This document shows, in pieces, positions 1 through 11,909 of a stretch of DNA of 64,000 nucleotides. This DNA comes from Clitopilus passeckerianus (taxonomy: Eukaryota; Basidiomycota; Agaricomycetes; Agaricales; Entolomataceae). Where the stretch lies: the NCBI GenBank assembly GCA_944990035.1, contig CALYLX010000141.1, positions 248,001 through 312,000 on the forward strand. The letters are read 5' to 3'. The notes under the pieces are model-generated. The model had not been told where the DNA came from. It did no database searches and saw only the letters and a list, made by a program, of their open reading frames with translations. A program made the position numbers and the translations under genes. Position 1 is the first letter of the stretch, and each line of letters starts with the position of its first letter.

Positions 1-1095
1 TGGCGCCTTTTAAATAAGCTGGCATATTTGAACTCCCAGTGGCTACCTCTTGGTGTTGAGAACGCTTAGGCTTGGTACTCGAGGCCCACCAACTGTGGTT
101 CCTTCCCTTCCTCCCTAAAAGCACAGTCCGATGTCGTTTGGAAATGGCCACTACACTCACCTGAATCGACAAACCTTCCGACATCATCGTTCATTCAGGC
201 AAAATCGTGACGTTTGGAAGGGCCGTTATCGACGACATCGTTCGACCGGTGCTCATCCACGCATACCCGGGAAAGATACAACGGATATCTTTGGTGGTAC
301 GTTCACTTCGGCGAATCGGGATAGTTATAACACATGGAATATCTGTACGTCTTTTGACTTCTTTTCTACGGAAGGGTTCTCATTCGGTGATATAGATTGT
401 ATGCCCCCACCTCCTCCGCCGCGAAACTACTGCTTATCTGCAAGACAATACGGGTGTACGTTCAGGCAACGATACCAAACGAGATCTCGTCCTTACTTCA
501 ACCGCTACAGAAGGCTGTCTCAAGATACTCGATACCGCTCCCCGAACTTCACGCCTATCAAACACACCTACTCACAAAGTCCATACGATTCGATGATGAC
601 ATACACACCCGCACTCATACACTCGCCGTACCCTATCACCACCACCTTGCTCAGCCACTCGACGAGCTTCACACCTAGGTCGATGCCAGTACCGGATCTT
701 CCCATATACCCTCCACTGCCTGACCCGACGGATTGGATGGGCAATCTCTCCGGTTCCTCGTACCCCACTCAGCTTTCTTCGTGGTCATGGAATTAACCAT
801 GTTGCGGGCTATATCTATTTCCATTCTTCATGGGATTTGGGGTTATTATACCTTCATGGGTCAAAAGTATTGGCATACGCCTCTACATTCATATATATCG
901 TCTCGTCCAAATTTATACCCAGCATATCTAGATACCTGCCCAAATATATACCACTGGGAACGACATATATACCCTAGAATTCAATTGTAAATTATACTTT
1001 ACTATTATATTCCCAACTTGATCTTCAAACTAGAGGCCAGGGCCGGCCACAACCTTGGGCCGAGGGGTGTTAAGCTATAAAAGTTGGGGCTGGTT
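1..1095. other. Left edge, no recognised gene
   Basis: The longest open frame (131-796, plus, 221 codons) has an N-terminal half rich in Arg and His, then a proline run and a Ser/Thr/Pro/Tyr-rich end. Two other plus-strand frames (207-395 and 397-678) are open over the same stretch. A GT...AG pair near 299-389 could join the first to the second, giving a short basic protein. I recognise no domain in any of the three and cannot choose a frame. The remainder, 800-1095, is AT-rich with several TATA-like words and shows nothing coding. Confidence 0.2.
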
Positions 1096-3200
1096 TTACC
1101 CCTTCGGCAATGTCAAAATAACGCCTCTCCGCAGTGCTGCACCCTTGACTTCTTCAACTTTTTGCGGGTGCTGTGAGTCAAATATGGTCCAATACTTTTG
1201 CAAATGACTGCTACATGTCAAATGTGTTTCCTTCCAATGGCCTTGTGCGATGGCTTGGCATAAGCTCATCGCGTCCGGAGTCCCCCGCATGGCAGCGGGA
1301 GTATAGGCTTCAACCCGCAACACAGCGCCTGGCGGAACAACTTGCTTTCTGGATATACCTCTATTGGTGATAAGCCCATACGTTGTGGTCAGATCAAGCA
1401 ACATTTGCATCTCTGAAATACAGGAGTCAAGCGCCGACTCCTCGCTCTGACTAATCTCTTCAGTATCAATATCGCGTAAAACAAGTTTCTCCAAGGTATG
1501 TCGAGACTGAAGAAGAAATTTGCGAAGCTGAGAATTCGGAAGGGAGTGGATGCCTTGGAGATGGACGCTTATGAGTGTTGGGGGTAGGTGAGAAGTGACG
1601 TGAAATAATTCGTCCCCATGAAGGCACCCCTCAAGCAACTTCAGGTGCTCCAAAGGGTAGGACACCTGAGCTTTCTATAATCCAGTTGTGAGATATAACA
1701 GACGAAAACCGATCCAGTGGTTTCTCACCTCCCGAACTGCTCTATGTACCACATGACTGAATGAGCACCCATATTTGCTTCAAGAACCTATGTGAAACGG
1801 ACTCACGCCGAGTGATCGCCTCACCAGGATACTTCTAATCTCTTTAAGCTCGCCCAATTCCGAATAACTTCAAGCGTCTCGTAAAGTGAGAGAAGGGATT
1901 TCGGCATAAAGTCTCTGTCGTCCCTTGCACGCGGATCCGCAGTAATGCACATATGTTCAACGTGCTTGAGAGCCGCCAGGGCTTCCCTCGCCGACTGAAG
2001 AAACGAATAGTTGACTGTAATTGACCTGAGCGATGTGGCGGTCCAAAAGAAGTCACGGGCGGAATGGGGAGAGAGGTTCTGGGCGAAGCGGTCGGTCCAG
2101 CCTAAGAAGAACCGAGTGTACTTGAATGCGTTCATGAAGTCGAACGTGCGTATTGAGTGCACACGCTGCGGTTGAGATTTCAGGCAGTGGATTAACGCTG
2201 ACAAGTTGATCACCGGAACCGTGCCGCTCCCAACAAGGTTCCAGAGTAAATCTACCCCAACGTGCGCCCAGGACTTTTGAACGAGAGCGTACGAAAGAAG
2301 TGGCCTAGCCCAACGCATGTCCGTCTGATAATCCGGCTTCAAGTCGATCACATCCTTAGCGATCTTGCGTATGATAGACGGAGGGAGTGTCGCCTGTCGA
2401 AAAGATCGGAGAGGAAGAAAGGACATGATCCTGATGTGATAGCTGAGATTTGTTGATTGAGCCAGGAAGTAAGGAGAACTAGAACCGCGAGAGGAATAGA
2501 GCCAACTACATCTGAGCTTAATTAATCGCGAATAGTTCGGTTGGGTGATCGAGTAGTTACGATCATGCACGACGCTGAGCTGGGGTGGTTGTTGCAGTGA
2601 CCGGGGTGGGGAGAAGTGAGTCACTATCCTTAGGTAGTTTCGAGAGATTAAGGGGAGTAAGAATGTAGCAGCAACGATTTGTCTCGTTCATGGATAGATC
2701 ACTGAGTGATTCCGCCACCAGCTTGAGTACGACTAATGCCACACTGTCTGGCCTAAGATGGGCATCCTTCTCTTTCTGCAATCGATGGGCCTTGTGAAGC
2801 GCCCTCATGCTTGGCAACCCTTTTAAGGGATCAATCGGGGACCTGGCATACTCTGGCTGCCCCCTGTTGTAAAGCTCCTGCTCTGAGATGTCGCAGGCAG
2901 CGGGCCAATCATCGACAACTGGCTGAAATCAAATAGGTGCATTGAAATCTGATTTCAATTCGTAAAGCATCACAAACTTACCAGCTCCATAGTTCCAGGC
3001 CACCTCATATCGGTGACTACGACCAAGCGGACACCAGCGAACTTATCTCGACTCTCCTTGTCCAAGCTCAGAGATATATAGTGAGTAGGGACAATTCTTG
3101 GTGTGGCCGCACGTTGTTGGACACGGACGTTATGAAACACCCAGGATTGGTCTACGTTCTGACTGTTCTGCTGTGGCATGAGGTCGAGAATAGTGGACAT
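1096..3200 (-). pseudogene. F-box protein paralogue, frameshifted and with a stop
   Basis: This is a diverged copy of the F-box gene at 26691-28787, with the same four-exon layout: 3200-2982 (219 nt, the same length as its partner), 2922-1807, a 13-nt micro-exon 1741-1729, and 1674-1096. The F-box-like core (LPPSIIRKIAKD ... LLSYALVQKSWAHVGVDLLW) and the C-terminal region (ALDSCISE, GLITNRGI) align well with the partner. Two lesions are visible. Exon 2 is 1116 nt against 1100 nt in the intact copy, a net shift of one base. The reading frame changes between about 2570 and 2640, just before the shared HDRNY motif. The partner's second Trp of an NWW motif is TGA here (1821-1823). The splice signals are still good, so decay is recent or a sequence error is involved. 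F-box proteins normally bring substrates to SCF ubiquitin ligases. Confidence 0.75.
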
Positions 3201-3243
3201 CTGAATTGACGTGTCAGTCCCAAGTAAGTTGCAAGCAGACGTT

Positions 3244-3564
3244 CTATAACAGGATTGTCAAGAAAGGAACTGGGACATTTATACCTATCATGACCCGGCT
3301 GTCAACCTTTCTTATCTGATTTCGGATGCCGGGGGAAACGATCCCTACGATCGGTCGGCACCGAAGCCGCCTGGTATACATCTTCCCCAGGAGCAACGGG
3401 ATATCATTATGATAGGAGGATGGGTCGCCTAAACTGCAGTCATCGGACAGGAACACGCCAACATGTGTTTGGAACAACGTGCTGAGGCAATAATCGATTG
3501 TTGTAAAGGGAGACAGGACGATAAGATAGACCAAACAATACGCTAATGGCGAGAAGGTTGTCAT
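3244..3564 (-). CDS. Short hypothetical protein with hydrophobic N-terminus
   Basis: An open frame of 106 codons begins with a hydrophobic stretch (LAYCLVYLIVLSPF) that could be a signal peptide or membrane anchor. I recognise no domain. It lies just upstream of the decayed F-box gene on the same strand, and could be a 5' exon of that gene rather than a separate gene. The intact paralogue at 26.7 kb has no matching sequence upstream, so the connection is unsupported. Confidence 0.2.
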   Translation of the reverse strand: MTTFSPLAYCLVYLIVLSPFTTIDYCLSTLFQTHVGVFLSDDCSLGDPSSYHNDIPLLLGKMYTRRLRCRPIVGIVSPGIRNQIRKVDSRVMIGINVPVPFLTILL

Positions 3565-3729
3565 TTTCCTACGACATTACTCAGAACCAGGTGGAGACGC
3601 CGAGGCGTTTAAGGTCTGGCGGGGAGATTAGCACAAGTTAGGATATCAAAAGGCGATGGTCACTCACTGCGTGGTATATTAGGTCGAACAGCCTTAGCCC
3701 ATACAGTATCAAAACCGCTAGAATCCGAT

Positions 3730-5460
3730 TTAGTATGCATGGAAGCCAACGTAAGAAAAAGCAGCGTACTTGGGTCCTCCGGCAGCGTTCGTTTGGCCAG
3801 GCTCAAGACTTCCAACAGCGGGTCCACAGCAGGGAGAGTTGGTGCCCCAGACTAGGGCCGAAAGTCAGCAAGAATACCTAGAAGTAGGATGGAAGACATA
3901 CATGGACCAGCTGCCCAGATGGACCACCCAATGTATTCGTCGTTGTTGCTCATGTATTTGAACATTTCATCGAGTGCCTAGGAATTTCGTCAGTGATTAG
4001 CCTGATTTAAATTGACAATTGGCAAACAGACCTGATAACAGCCATCGTTGGCTGCACCGCCGAACTCGCTGATGAATGCCCTGTGCAGAAATCTTAGAAT
4101 GCGACGCTAACACCAGCAACCGGACGAACGGACTTCAACTTGTTTGCCTTGAGCCAGGCAGTCAGACCAGCAAGGTTTGTGGGAGCTGAAGGAGGATATT
4201 AGATAAACGACGCGAAGGGTATGAACGTGTAGGCCTGACCTGGTTGGCTGCACTCGTCGTGGCCGCCAGAGAAGTCAATATCTAATGTCCACTATGTCAA
4301 TACCGCCCACAGTAAGAAAATGAAAGGCATCTACCAAGGTACTGGAATCGGCTTAGCTGAAGAGCAAGGAGAGGTTTAGCGTAAGACGTACCTCATGGAT
4401 GTCTATAGCCGTGTTGTGGAGCGGATCCTTCAGCTTATTCATGAAGTCGCTTGAAGGCTTCGCAATCGGGCTGGTGCTCTGGTTCCAAGAATGTCCACCA
4501 GTCCAGCCATTTCCGGGAGCGAGAATGAGTTGTGGAGCAAAGGCGCTGCGAATCCCATCAATAGCGGCTTGGTCGTTTGCAAGGACCAGCTCAGTGGGCT
4601 AAACGACGGAATACGGGTCAGCAATAGGTTTAATGGGAGAACATGAATGTCCTGACCATGTCGTGAGGCTCATTGTTGAGTCCGAAAATGACCTTGGGGT
4701 TGAGCCTGAAACGCTTGGCGAGTTCACCCCAGAAGGCCTTGAATTGAGCAGTGGTGGCTGCGGTGGGGTCCGATGAATTACCAATAACCTACGGCCCGGA
4801 AGAGCTCGCGTCAGGTCTCGACTACTCCGAAAGACAGTCAACGGCTTACGCTTCCGGAGAACGGCTGGGACGAAGGATCACTGCGAAAACCGTAAGCGAC
4901 CAGCTCTGCTAATGAGAAGCCGGGCTCACTTGTATCTCATGTAGTTGTGAGGGTCAATCAGAGCGTATGCACCCTTCTTATACGTGATGTAGTTGATGGC
5001 GTCCGCGTAAAGGTCGAAGTACTACATATGAATGGTAAGTAACAGTGCCGTTTGCAGTGTTTGAGAATAGCTCACCGTCTCGTTGAACTTCTTGCCAAGG
5101 CCATACGACAAGGGGCACATTCTCTCCATGAGGAAGGTCACTCGGAACAGGTTGATCTTCTCTTGGTCAACAAAGATATCGACAGTTTTCTGAGGTGACA
5201 GACTTCAGTTGAAGTCGACTTCGGGGAGCGGCGTGATGAGTACCTTGTCAATGAACGCATAGTCCACGCCAAATCGACCTGGGAGGCCGGTTCCCTTGGC
5301 ACCATACGCACCAAACTCCCCACCAGACTATACAAGTTAAGTCAGGCTGCGCACAACGACCTTTCAAGAGAGAACTACTGACCTCGTTCACACCGGCATA
5401 CAGGATTTTGCCAAGCGCAAGCGAGACATACAAAAGCAAACTGGTGAATGCCCAAACCAT
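3730..5460 (-). CDS. Secreted endo-beta-1,4-glucanase, GH5 (subfamily 5-like)
   Basis: Hydrolyses internal beta-1,4 bonds of cellulose outside the cell. The ATG at 5460 starts a signal peptide (MVWAFTSLLLYVSLALG), followed by the GH5_5-type start KILYAGVNE and SGGEFGAYG. Later motifs, in order, are YALIDPHNYMRY, VIFGLNNEPHDM (acid/base Glu in NEP), an asparagine/tryptophan-rich APGNGWTGGHSWN, FISEFGG (nucleophile Glu) and EYIGWSIWAAGPFWGTNSPCC near the C-terminus. The gene is cut by about nine short introns. All joins I checked keep the frame, for example the intron with donor GTCCGT that yields KLKAFISEF, and the last one that restores GPFWGTNSP. The stop is TAA at 3732-3730. The predicted protein is about 360 residues, the length of a catalytic domain alone, with no CBM1 cellulose-binding module. 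The gene appears intact. Confidence 0.9.
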
Positions 5461-5531
5461 GATCAGTGAAGGCCCCTGTCTCGACGATTGCTAACCCTGG
5501 GGTTAGCTCAACACTGTCGGTTGGCGAGAGG

Positions 5532-5537
5532 TTTATA
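5532..5537 (-). promoter_or_regulatory. TATA box of the endoglucanase gene
   Basis: On the minus strand the word TATAAA, within GAATATAAAC, lies about 72 bases before the ATG at 5460. The distance fits a fungal core promoter with a short 5' leader. Placement is by consensus and spacing only. Confidence 0.45.
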
Positions 5538-5540
5538 TTC

Positions 5541-6674
5541 TTTGGACCAGCAGCGAAGAATCTCCATCCGGCAGATCCTCGGTATGGATATCACAGACCG
5601 GGTGCTTTCCCCAGACCTCAGCGCGCCCTATTCCCGCGAATTGAACTGGATTCTTCGACAATTCCTCCAGAACTTCTAGCGAGAAGGCTATCAACGCAGA
5701 GTTCGACTCGCTAAAAGGCGCATTCGAGGCGTTAGGTATTTCCCCGAGCCTCGAGATCGCGTCCGAGGTTTAAATTCGAACAGCCAGGGCTGGGAATAAT
5801 TTCTGATTTCGATACTCGATTGGCTACACTCTTGGAATGGTGGTACATTGGATCTCATAGATACGAATCTACGCAGAAGTTATCGGCGGTTTGCACGTGG
5901 TCATTTGAAGGGGTTGAAAGTACCTTGTCCTATCCAATCATTACCAAGAGTAGCTTGGATAGCCAGTACCCTAGAACTCTGTGAGGCGCTTGGTGTCGTG
6001 CATTTTGCAGAGACAGTTTTCTATTATTCACATAAGATGCGCGAACTGTTGATTGCAGGAATGGCATACCATGTGTTCCATATATAACATACGTGCTCTG
6101 AGGCTTCGTGCATCCCATAAACTCCAGCAATTTTGGCAGATGTGCCGCGCGAGGAGCAGAAGTCGCCCACATGGAAGAGCTTTGGTTTGGTGCAAAGTCT
6201 CCCATGAGTGATGGCAATTTTGGCTCGAATCGGAAAAGCATTTTCTTGTTGCATTGCATCTTTGCTGGCTGGGCGTAGCTGGAGTGCAACTGGTGAAACT
6301 AATAAGTGCCTTGGGCGTTCGTTCACTCGAGAATAAGTGCATACCTGATATACTAGAGAAAAACCCTTGTCGTACTACCTTTCCTGCTTTGCCAAACGTA
6401 TGGACGACGTCTGGGAGTAGCTTTGAATATCATCCATCCCAGGTCTTATCATAGAAGGACATAAGCCGATTTTTTAGAGATCTAGGACTGCCGGAGCGGC
6501 GATACTTGCAGCTTTGGCCATGGCTATTGGAGGCGGATGACGATACAGAGATGATGGTGTAAATTGTTGGCAGGCCAATCGTGGGACGGACTTGCCTTCC
6601 CTGGCGGACGGGATCTGAGCGACCGTGAGAACCCGACGACAAATAAGGAATTTGTCGTATTCCTCGCCTGACCA
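5541..6674. other. Intergenic, no supported gene
   Basis: Several overlapping frames of 60-120 codons are open on both strands. Examples are 5848-6087 plus and three minus frames between 5930 and 6342. None shows a recognisable domain and none is favoured by splice-consistent extension. The plus frame around 5545-5760 is arginine-rich but holds a stop. I see no promoter or repeat that decides between them. Confidence 0.3.
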
Positions 6675-9050
6675 ATGGATTCATCCAATTTATACTCTGA
6701 GGCTGAAAGCTTTGACTCCAGGATCCAGGAAGCTATTCACTATATCCCACCATTACCGGACACGGATGGATGCGATACACTTAGCAATCTCCCTTTCTTG
6801 CCATTCCACGGCCGGCATCTCTCTGATGCCCTAAGCCTGAAGTCCGTCCAGATTGTACCATCACTGACTGAAGATATTGCAAGCGTCTTCCATAAAGAAT
6901 TGGAAAAATTCCGAGCTGAAATGCCAGAACTACCTCCAGTTGACCGGGCCTCGGGGTTTCCCAGTCTGGCCCCTCCAGAACCTCCCTCATGCGACGCAGT
7001 TTCTGTCGCAGGTTCATATCTCCACGTGGAGGGTGGATTTGGGCCTTGTATAGCCTCTAGCTTTCTCCTCCATCGGAATGCTTTGCCATGGTCGACCGCC
7101 CTGGACTGGGCTGGTCGGGAAGCCTTAAACACATTGACTTGCGATGCCTTCTACGAGGACAGTGTCAACGTCATCACTCTGCATGACCGTGAACTCCTAT
7201 CTGCTTCAGCCTGGAAGCTGATGGATCCTGAGGTAGCTCAGCTGCTTCAAAACGTAGTTGCAAAGGATCCTAAAATTTCCGTTTGGCACGTTTTCAGCCC
7301 AACCCCAGAGGCTTTAGAACTCCTCCGGAACATCGATTCTCTGGGTTCTTCTCAAGATTTTCCAATAATACGGTCCAAAACGTGTGGCCTTTCGCCTGAT
7401 GAACCACCGCCTCGGACTTGTCCTGACGCTCTGGAGACCGCTTGGGGAACCCAAATGTCTTCCTTCATTTCATCAGCACCCACCAGCCACGCAACTCAAA
7501 GGCGGAGTGCTCGATTGCAGAAGGTGGTTTCTAAGGATACCGGGTTGCAGCCCACCACAAAAATCACCCGTTCAACTAAACGGAATACAAACCACGCGCC
7601 AACACGAGTTAGCTTACCCCCTGAAGAGGAATGGCTAGGGCCCGGATGTACCCTCGCCGCTACGACGGCATCAATAATTCAACATGTCCGTGCTCGAAAA
7701 CAGCTCTTTATTATTTTCTGACGTGAATTCCTTCGCAGATATGGTACCGGGCTGTAGAGCTGGATGCGACCTTTGTCATTATCCTGTCAGGCTTTTCTCA
7801 GCGCATAGGGATGCGACATAGGGCAACTCAGACGCTTTATCTGTCTGAAGAAATTCCACTTGAAAAGGTGGAGGACCCGCCATATGGCGCGATTCAGATT
7901 GGACTTTTCATGTCTATGATTATCGACGTCCTTGATCGCGCCAAGCAGCAACTTGCCAGAAAACCGTCAAAGCAGGCTGAAGGGAAGGCCGAAAATTCTG
8001 TATCAAACGGCAAAGCCAAGAAAGGCCGTCGCAAAACCGCAGTTACATACTCTCGAGAGAAGGCTGAAGCCACCCAAGACCCTCCGGCAAGGCTGCCATC
8101 ATCATCCAATAAAGTCAAGCGTCGAAAGGTGCCTGCAACATCCGTCCTTCGAGCTCGACCTAGGACACGTAACTTTGAGGCGCGAGAGTCCGCACGGAGG
8201 CGAACGATCTAGGTGTGCCCTCATCTTCTCCAGTGACTTCTTATCCCTGACGAAAGAACTTCTAGGCTTTTGTAGAGGGCGATCGACCTCTTCTTGTCAG
8301 GTTCCAGGAAGAGCATCTTCAGTCTCCGACACCTTCGTCTTTTCTTCGCATGGGCATTGATATCGGCTCCCAAAGCGTGTTCGAACCGAATGAATACATG
8401 ATACTCACCTTGACATCCAGGATTGGTACAGGTGCGACGGGAGAAGTTCATAGAGCTAGCATCACTGCACCGGGTGATTAGACGCTGCAGTGCGAAGTGG
8501 TGGTCAAATTAGGGTTGAAGGCAGATCAGCGGGAACGAATTCGGCATGAATTCGACATCTATTGCCACCTGAAAGCATCCAGCGTGCGAGGCATACCCAT
8601 CGTCTTCGGGCTATTTCAAGACCTTGAGACGAGGACGTCAGCCCTGGTCATGGAAAATGCAGGTGAAAGCGTCTGGCACCAACGGGACGGCAGAATGCGG
8701 AACAGGAGAACGGTCCAATTCTCTGAGGAGGAAAAGTAAGACCATTTTCTCTGCAAAGATTACTCAGAATCACTCACGCTGCATCCAGGAAGGGCTTCAT
8801 TAAGATCATGAATGTCATTCACGACGCTGGCGTTCGCCATAGGGATATACACATCATGAACATGATGATAAATGAAGCGGGGGAGCCCGTCATCATTGAC
8901 TTCGACAGGGCACTTCGAGGTGCAAGCGAAGCATCACGTCGGAAGGAACTTGAACATCTCAAGGAGACCCTCGCGGGCGACACTAGCGAACCAGGCTACC
9001 TGGCCACTTTGAGCTCCCAAGAAACTGCTTCTTTTCCGACTTCCTCTTAG
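6675..9050 (+). pseudogene. Fungal-type protein-kinase-like gene with in-frame TAG
   Basis: The start is the ATG at 6675. Exon 1 runs to 7685; a GT-AG intron (7686-7738) leads into IWYRAVELDATFVIILSG and IGMRHRATQTLYLS. The frame continues through a basic Lys/Arg region. A second intron (probably 8129-8265) opens the kinase part. Kinase features: glycine loop GTGATGEV, a likely beta-3 lysine in EVVVKLG, hinge-like ALVMENAG, an intron after SEEE, catalytic loop HRDIHIMNMMI (HRDxxxxN pattern) and VIIDFDRA, where the usual DFG is DFD. It resembles the fungus-specific FunK1-like kinases. One TAG (8479-8481) interrupts the frame between the glycine loop and the lysine. The only GT-AG pairs that remove it are 17 or 45 nt; the 45-nt option would shorten the loop implausibly. 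It is therefore either a recent pseudogene or a sequence error. The N-terminal 340 residues are not recognised, and two separate genes remain possible. Confidence 0.6.
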
Positions 9051-9332
9051 ACGTTATAGGTGAACAGGATCTATAGTATATTGAATGTACTCGTGAATAT
9101 ATGATGGCCCATTTTGACTGAATAGCCTTCAATGGCATTCTCGGACGCCAATCCCAAGCTTAACTTGAAGAAAGCCAAGAAAGGCTCAGTTTGTGGCGGT
9201 GCCGCTGGGCATCATCGCAAGATAGTGTTGGGCCCGAGTCCGCCGCTTACGCCATTGACCAACGCCCGACTCCTTCACTCCTTCTTAAACCCAGCTCATA
9301 GCAATGCTGGTTTGCACATTGGGATCTCTATA

Positions 9333-11727
9333 ATGTCATCGCAAGACATGCCATCGTCGTGGAGGTCATTCAAACTCGCCTCGACGCGGATACACTCGTA
9401 TCTCCAACCTCGGGTTGGGCCACAAGTCGAACGAGCAAAAGCTTGGGCTGGTCAGCAAATACGCTCAAGAAGGGGAGGAGATGAAGCTGCTGGTGGTGTA
9501 GAAAGGGTGAACTTGTTTCCTGGATGGGCTGTACGGAGATATAGGATTGGTTCAGATGGTCGGTTTTACTGAGTTTTATTGTGCTGCGCAGTTCTGACGG
9601 AATCATAGACGCGTTCGAGTTGGAAGTCTTCATTTCTGGGTTCGCTGCAAGTTATAGATCTGAAGAGACTGCTACGCGGTCTCAGCGAGCTTTCATTCGA
9701 CTGGCCAAAGGTGCGTACTAATACGTTAAGAGCCTGGCGTGCCACTCATTTTGTGATTCAACAGGTTTCGCCGCACTGCCCAAAATTACGGCAGATGCTA
9801 TCGACCCAGACCCGATTCCAGAACTTACACCCTCCACCGAAGACCTGTTAGCACAGAAGCACCTTCCACCCCGTCCTACAGAAATCCCTGATAACTTTGA
9901 CCTTGAAGACCTTGAACGCCAATTTCGTCATGCAAACAGACGCTCATCAGGAACCTCTTCTGCCTCATCCTCTCGTTCATCCTCACCCGATTCTCGGATG
10001 ACATCCTCCTCGACATCTTCATCGTCCCCAACCGACCCCACTGGAGCACCACCACCCATGCCTCCAGCCGCCGCAATGCCAGCCGCTGTCCTTCGCAAAC
10101 TACACGCCAACCTAGAATCACGCCTTCGCCCATTCTGGTCCACCGCACTATCAAACCGCCTCGTCGAAGTGAACCTCTTCGCATCGCCCCACAACGGTGA
10201 CGGCCAACTCCCACAACCCACCAATGATGCAGACTATGGCGCTGTCGTTTCTGGCACAGCAGTAACTGGACCAGACGGGAGCTTCCAGATGAAAATCAAG
10301 GTTCTTTGGGAGGACCTTTGTTTGCACCCTACTGCACTCCATATCGCCTTCGGAGAACGCTTCACGGAGCACGACCTTATAGTCCAAGCTCAGCTCGCCC
10401 CAGTGCAATACGTCTCACCGACCCCGTCGAGGTCGCTGACGCCTAATGGCTATCAACCGGAACAGAAAGCTCCTGTGCCCAGGTCAATCCACGTACCCAT
10501 TACCTGTTCGCCGATAAGGGTTGTTTCGGACATTGATGATACCGTCAAACTGTCCAACGTTCTCAGCGGAGCACGGGCAGTCTTTCATAATGTGTTCGTC
10601 AAGGACTTGGCGGAGGGCGTCATCCCCGAGATGAGCGAGTTCTACAACAGGATGTGGTCCAAGGGCGTCAGATTTCACTACGTGGTCAGTTACGAATTTC
10701 CACATTCTTTCGTATACGATTCTTATTCCAAGCTTTAGTCAAACGGCCCATATGAGCTACTACCCGTGATCAACGAATTCTTAACACTCTCACAATTGCC
10801 TACGGGATCAATTAAGTTGAAGTCGTATGGAGGTCGCTCGCTATTCAATGGCCTGTTATCTGCTCCTGCAGACCGTAAACGGGCTGGCGTTCTAGAGGTC
10901 CTTGAATCGTTCCCAGAATCCCGCTTCTTCCTCATTGGAGATACCGGAGAACAGGACTTGGAGCTTTACGCAGAGTATGTTTCTTGCCCAACTCGTACCC
11001 ATCCCCGACGTTCTTACATGGACTCTCATCCAGACTTGCCCGTGACCGACCAAACCAGGTCCTAGCCGTCCTCGTCAGAGACGTGGATACAGGCGAACGC
11101 ATCGAAGACCCAACCGGTATCCAAACGCCTGCAGATACAATCCCAATCCGACCAGAAGTCATGGCCCAAACCCTCGAAAAACAAGGGATCCTACGCACCA
11201 TGTCTGGAAGTCTGACTGGCAAAGCACCCTCTTGGACATCAGGCTCTTCCTCCTCTGCTTCCGCCACCTCCGCCTCACGTACACCTTCTCTCAGCACCAC
11301 CACCGAAGCTGACGAAATTGGGTACTTCACTCAGGCTCCTCCGAAATATACAGCTGAGCCGGACAGGATGTCCATTCACTCAACGACGAGTCAAGGGGGG
11401 ACACCTATCGCCGAACAGCCGAAGCCTATGGCGAGGTTGCAAATCCCTTCCACACCTGGTGCTGGTCCATTATCGCCCATCTCGTCGGCTGGTTTGAATT
11501 TGGGGACTCCTGGTGCAGGACCGTATGCTCCATACTCTGGCGGGCTGAAGTCGGCTGCGTCAGCGTCGAGGGTGTCGTTGACGGAGGCGGATAGGAAGAA
11601 GTATACGTTGCAGATGAGGGTGTATATGGCGAGGACGAGGATGCCTGGTCATATACCATTGAGGATCTTTAGGGACCCGAAGGAGTGTGTGGAGGTTGAT
11701 CAGGTATTTGAGAGGGAAGGGGTGTGA
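9333..11727 (+). CDS. APP1: App1-type phosphatidate phosphatase (DUF2183 family)
   Basis: Family role: Mg-dependent dephosphorylation of phosphatidate to diacylglycerol at actin patches and endocytic sites, as described for yeast App1. Exons: 9333-9558, 9609-9710, 9765-10684, 10739-10974, 11034-11727, which join in frame to 725 codons. The N-terminal part has FPGWAVRRY and ELEVFISGFAAS, then RSQRAFIRLAKGFAALPK, a Ser/Pro-rich linker, and the catalytic block VVSDIDDTVKLSNV (DxDxT, HAD-like). This is followed by RFHYV, SIKLKSYGG and FLIGDTGEQDLELYAE. The C-terminal 200 residues are Ser/Thr/Pro-rich and probably disordered. Introns are 50-59 nt. The first intron's donor (GTCGGT) is weak and its position is the least certain. 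Upstream in-frame codons back to 9132 look non-coding, so I chose the ATG at 9333. Confidence 0.88.
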
Positions 11728-11909
11728 GGGGGTGGTGACGGTGTTCAATAGAGTCAAAGTCAAGAATGTATCAATGTTGTGGTCTTTTCGTACAGTGTAT
11801 TGTCTGGGATTGAAGTAATTATTGTAATTATTGCGTTTTGTGTACTTATCTACAGGTTGGGAATGCAAGAACTGCCGTAACAACTGCAACTGCCTATTCT
11901 GCATCTTGA

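Noticed and set aside
6740..7132. 130-codon minus-strand frame
   Set aside because: It lies antisense to the first exon of the kinase-like gene, which continues in frame through a good intron.
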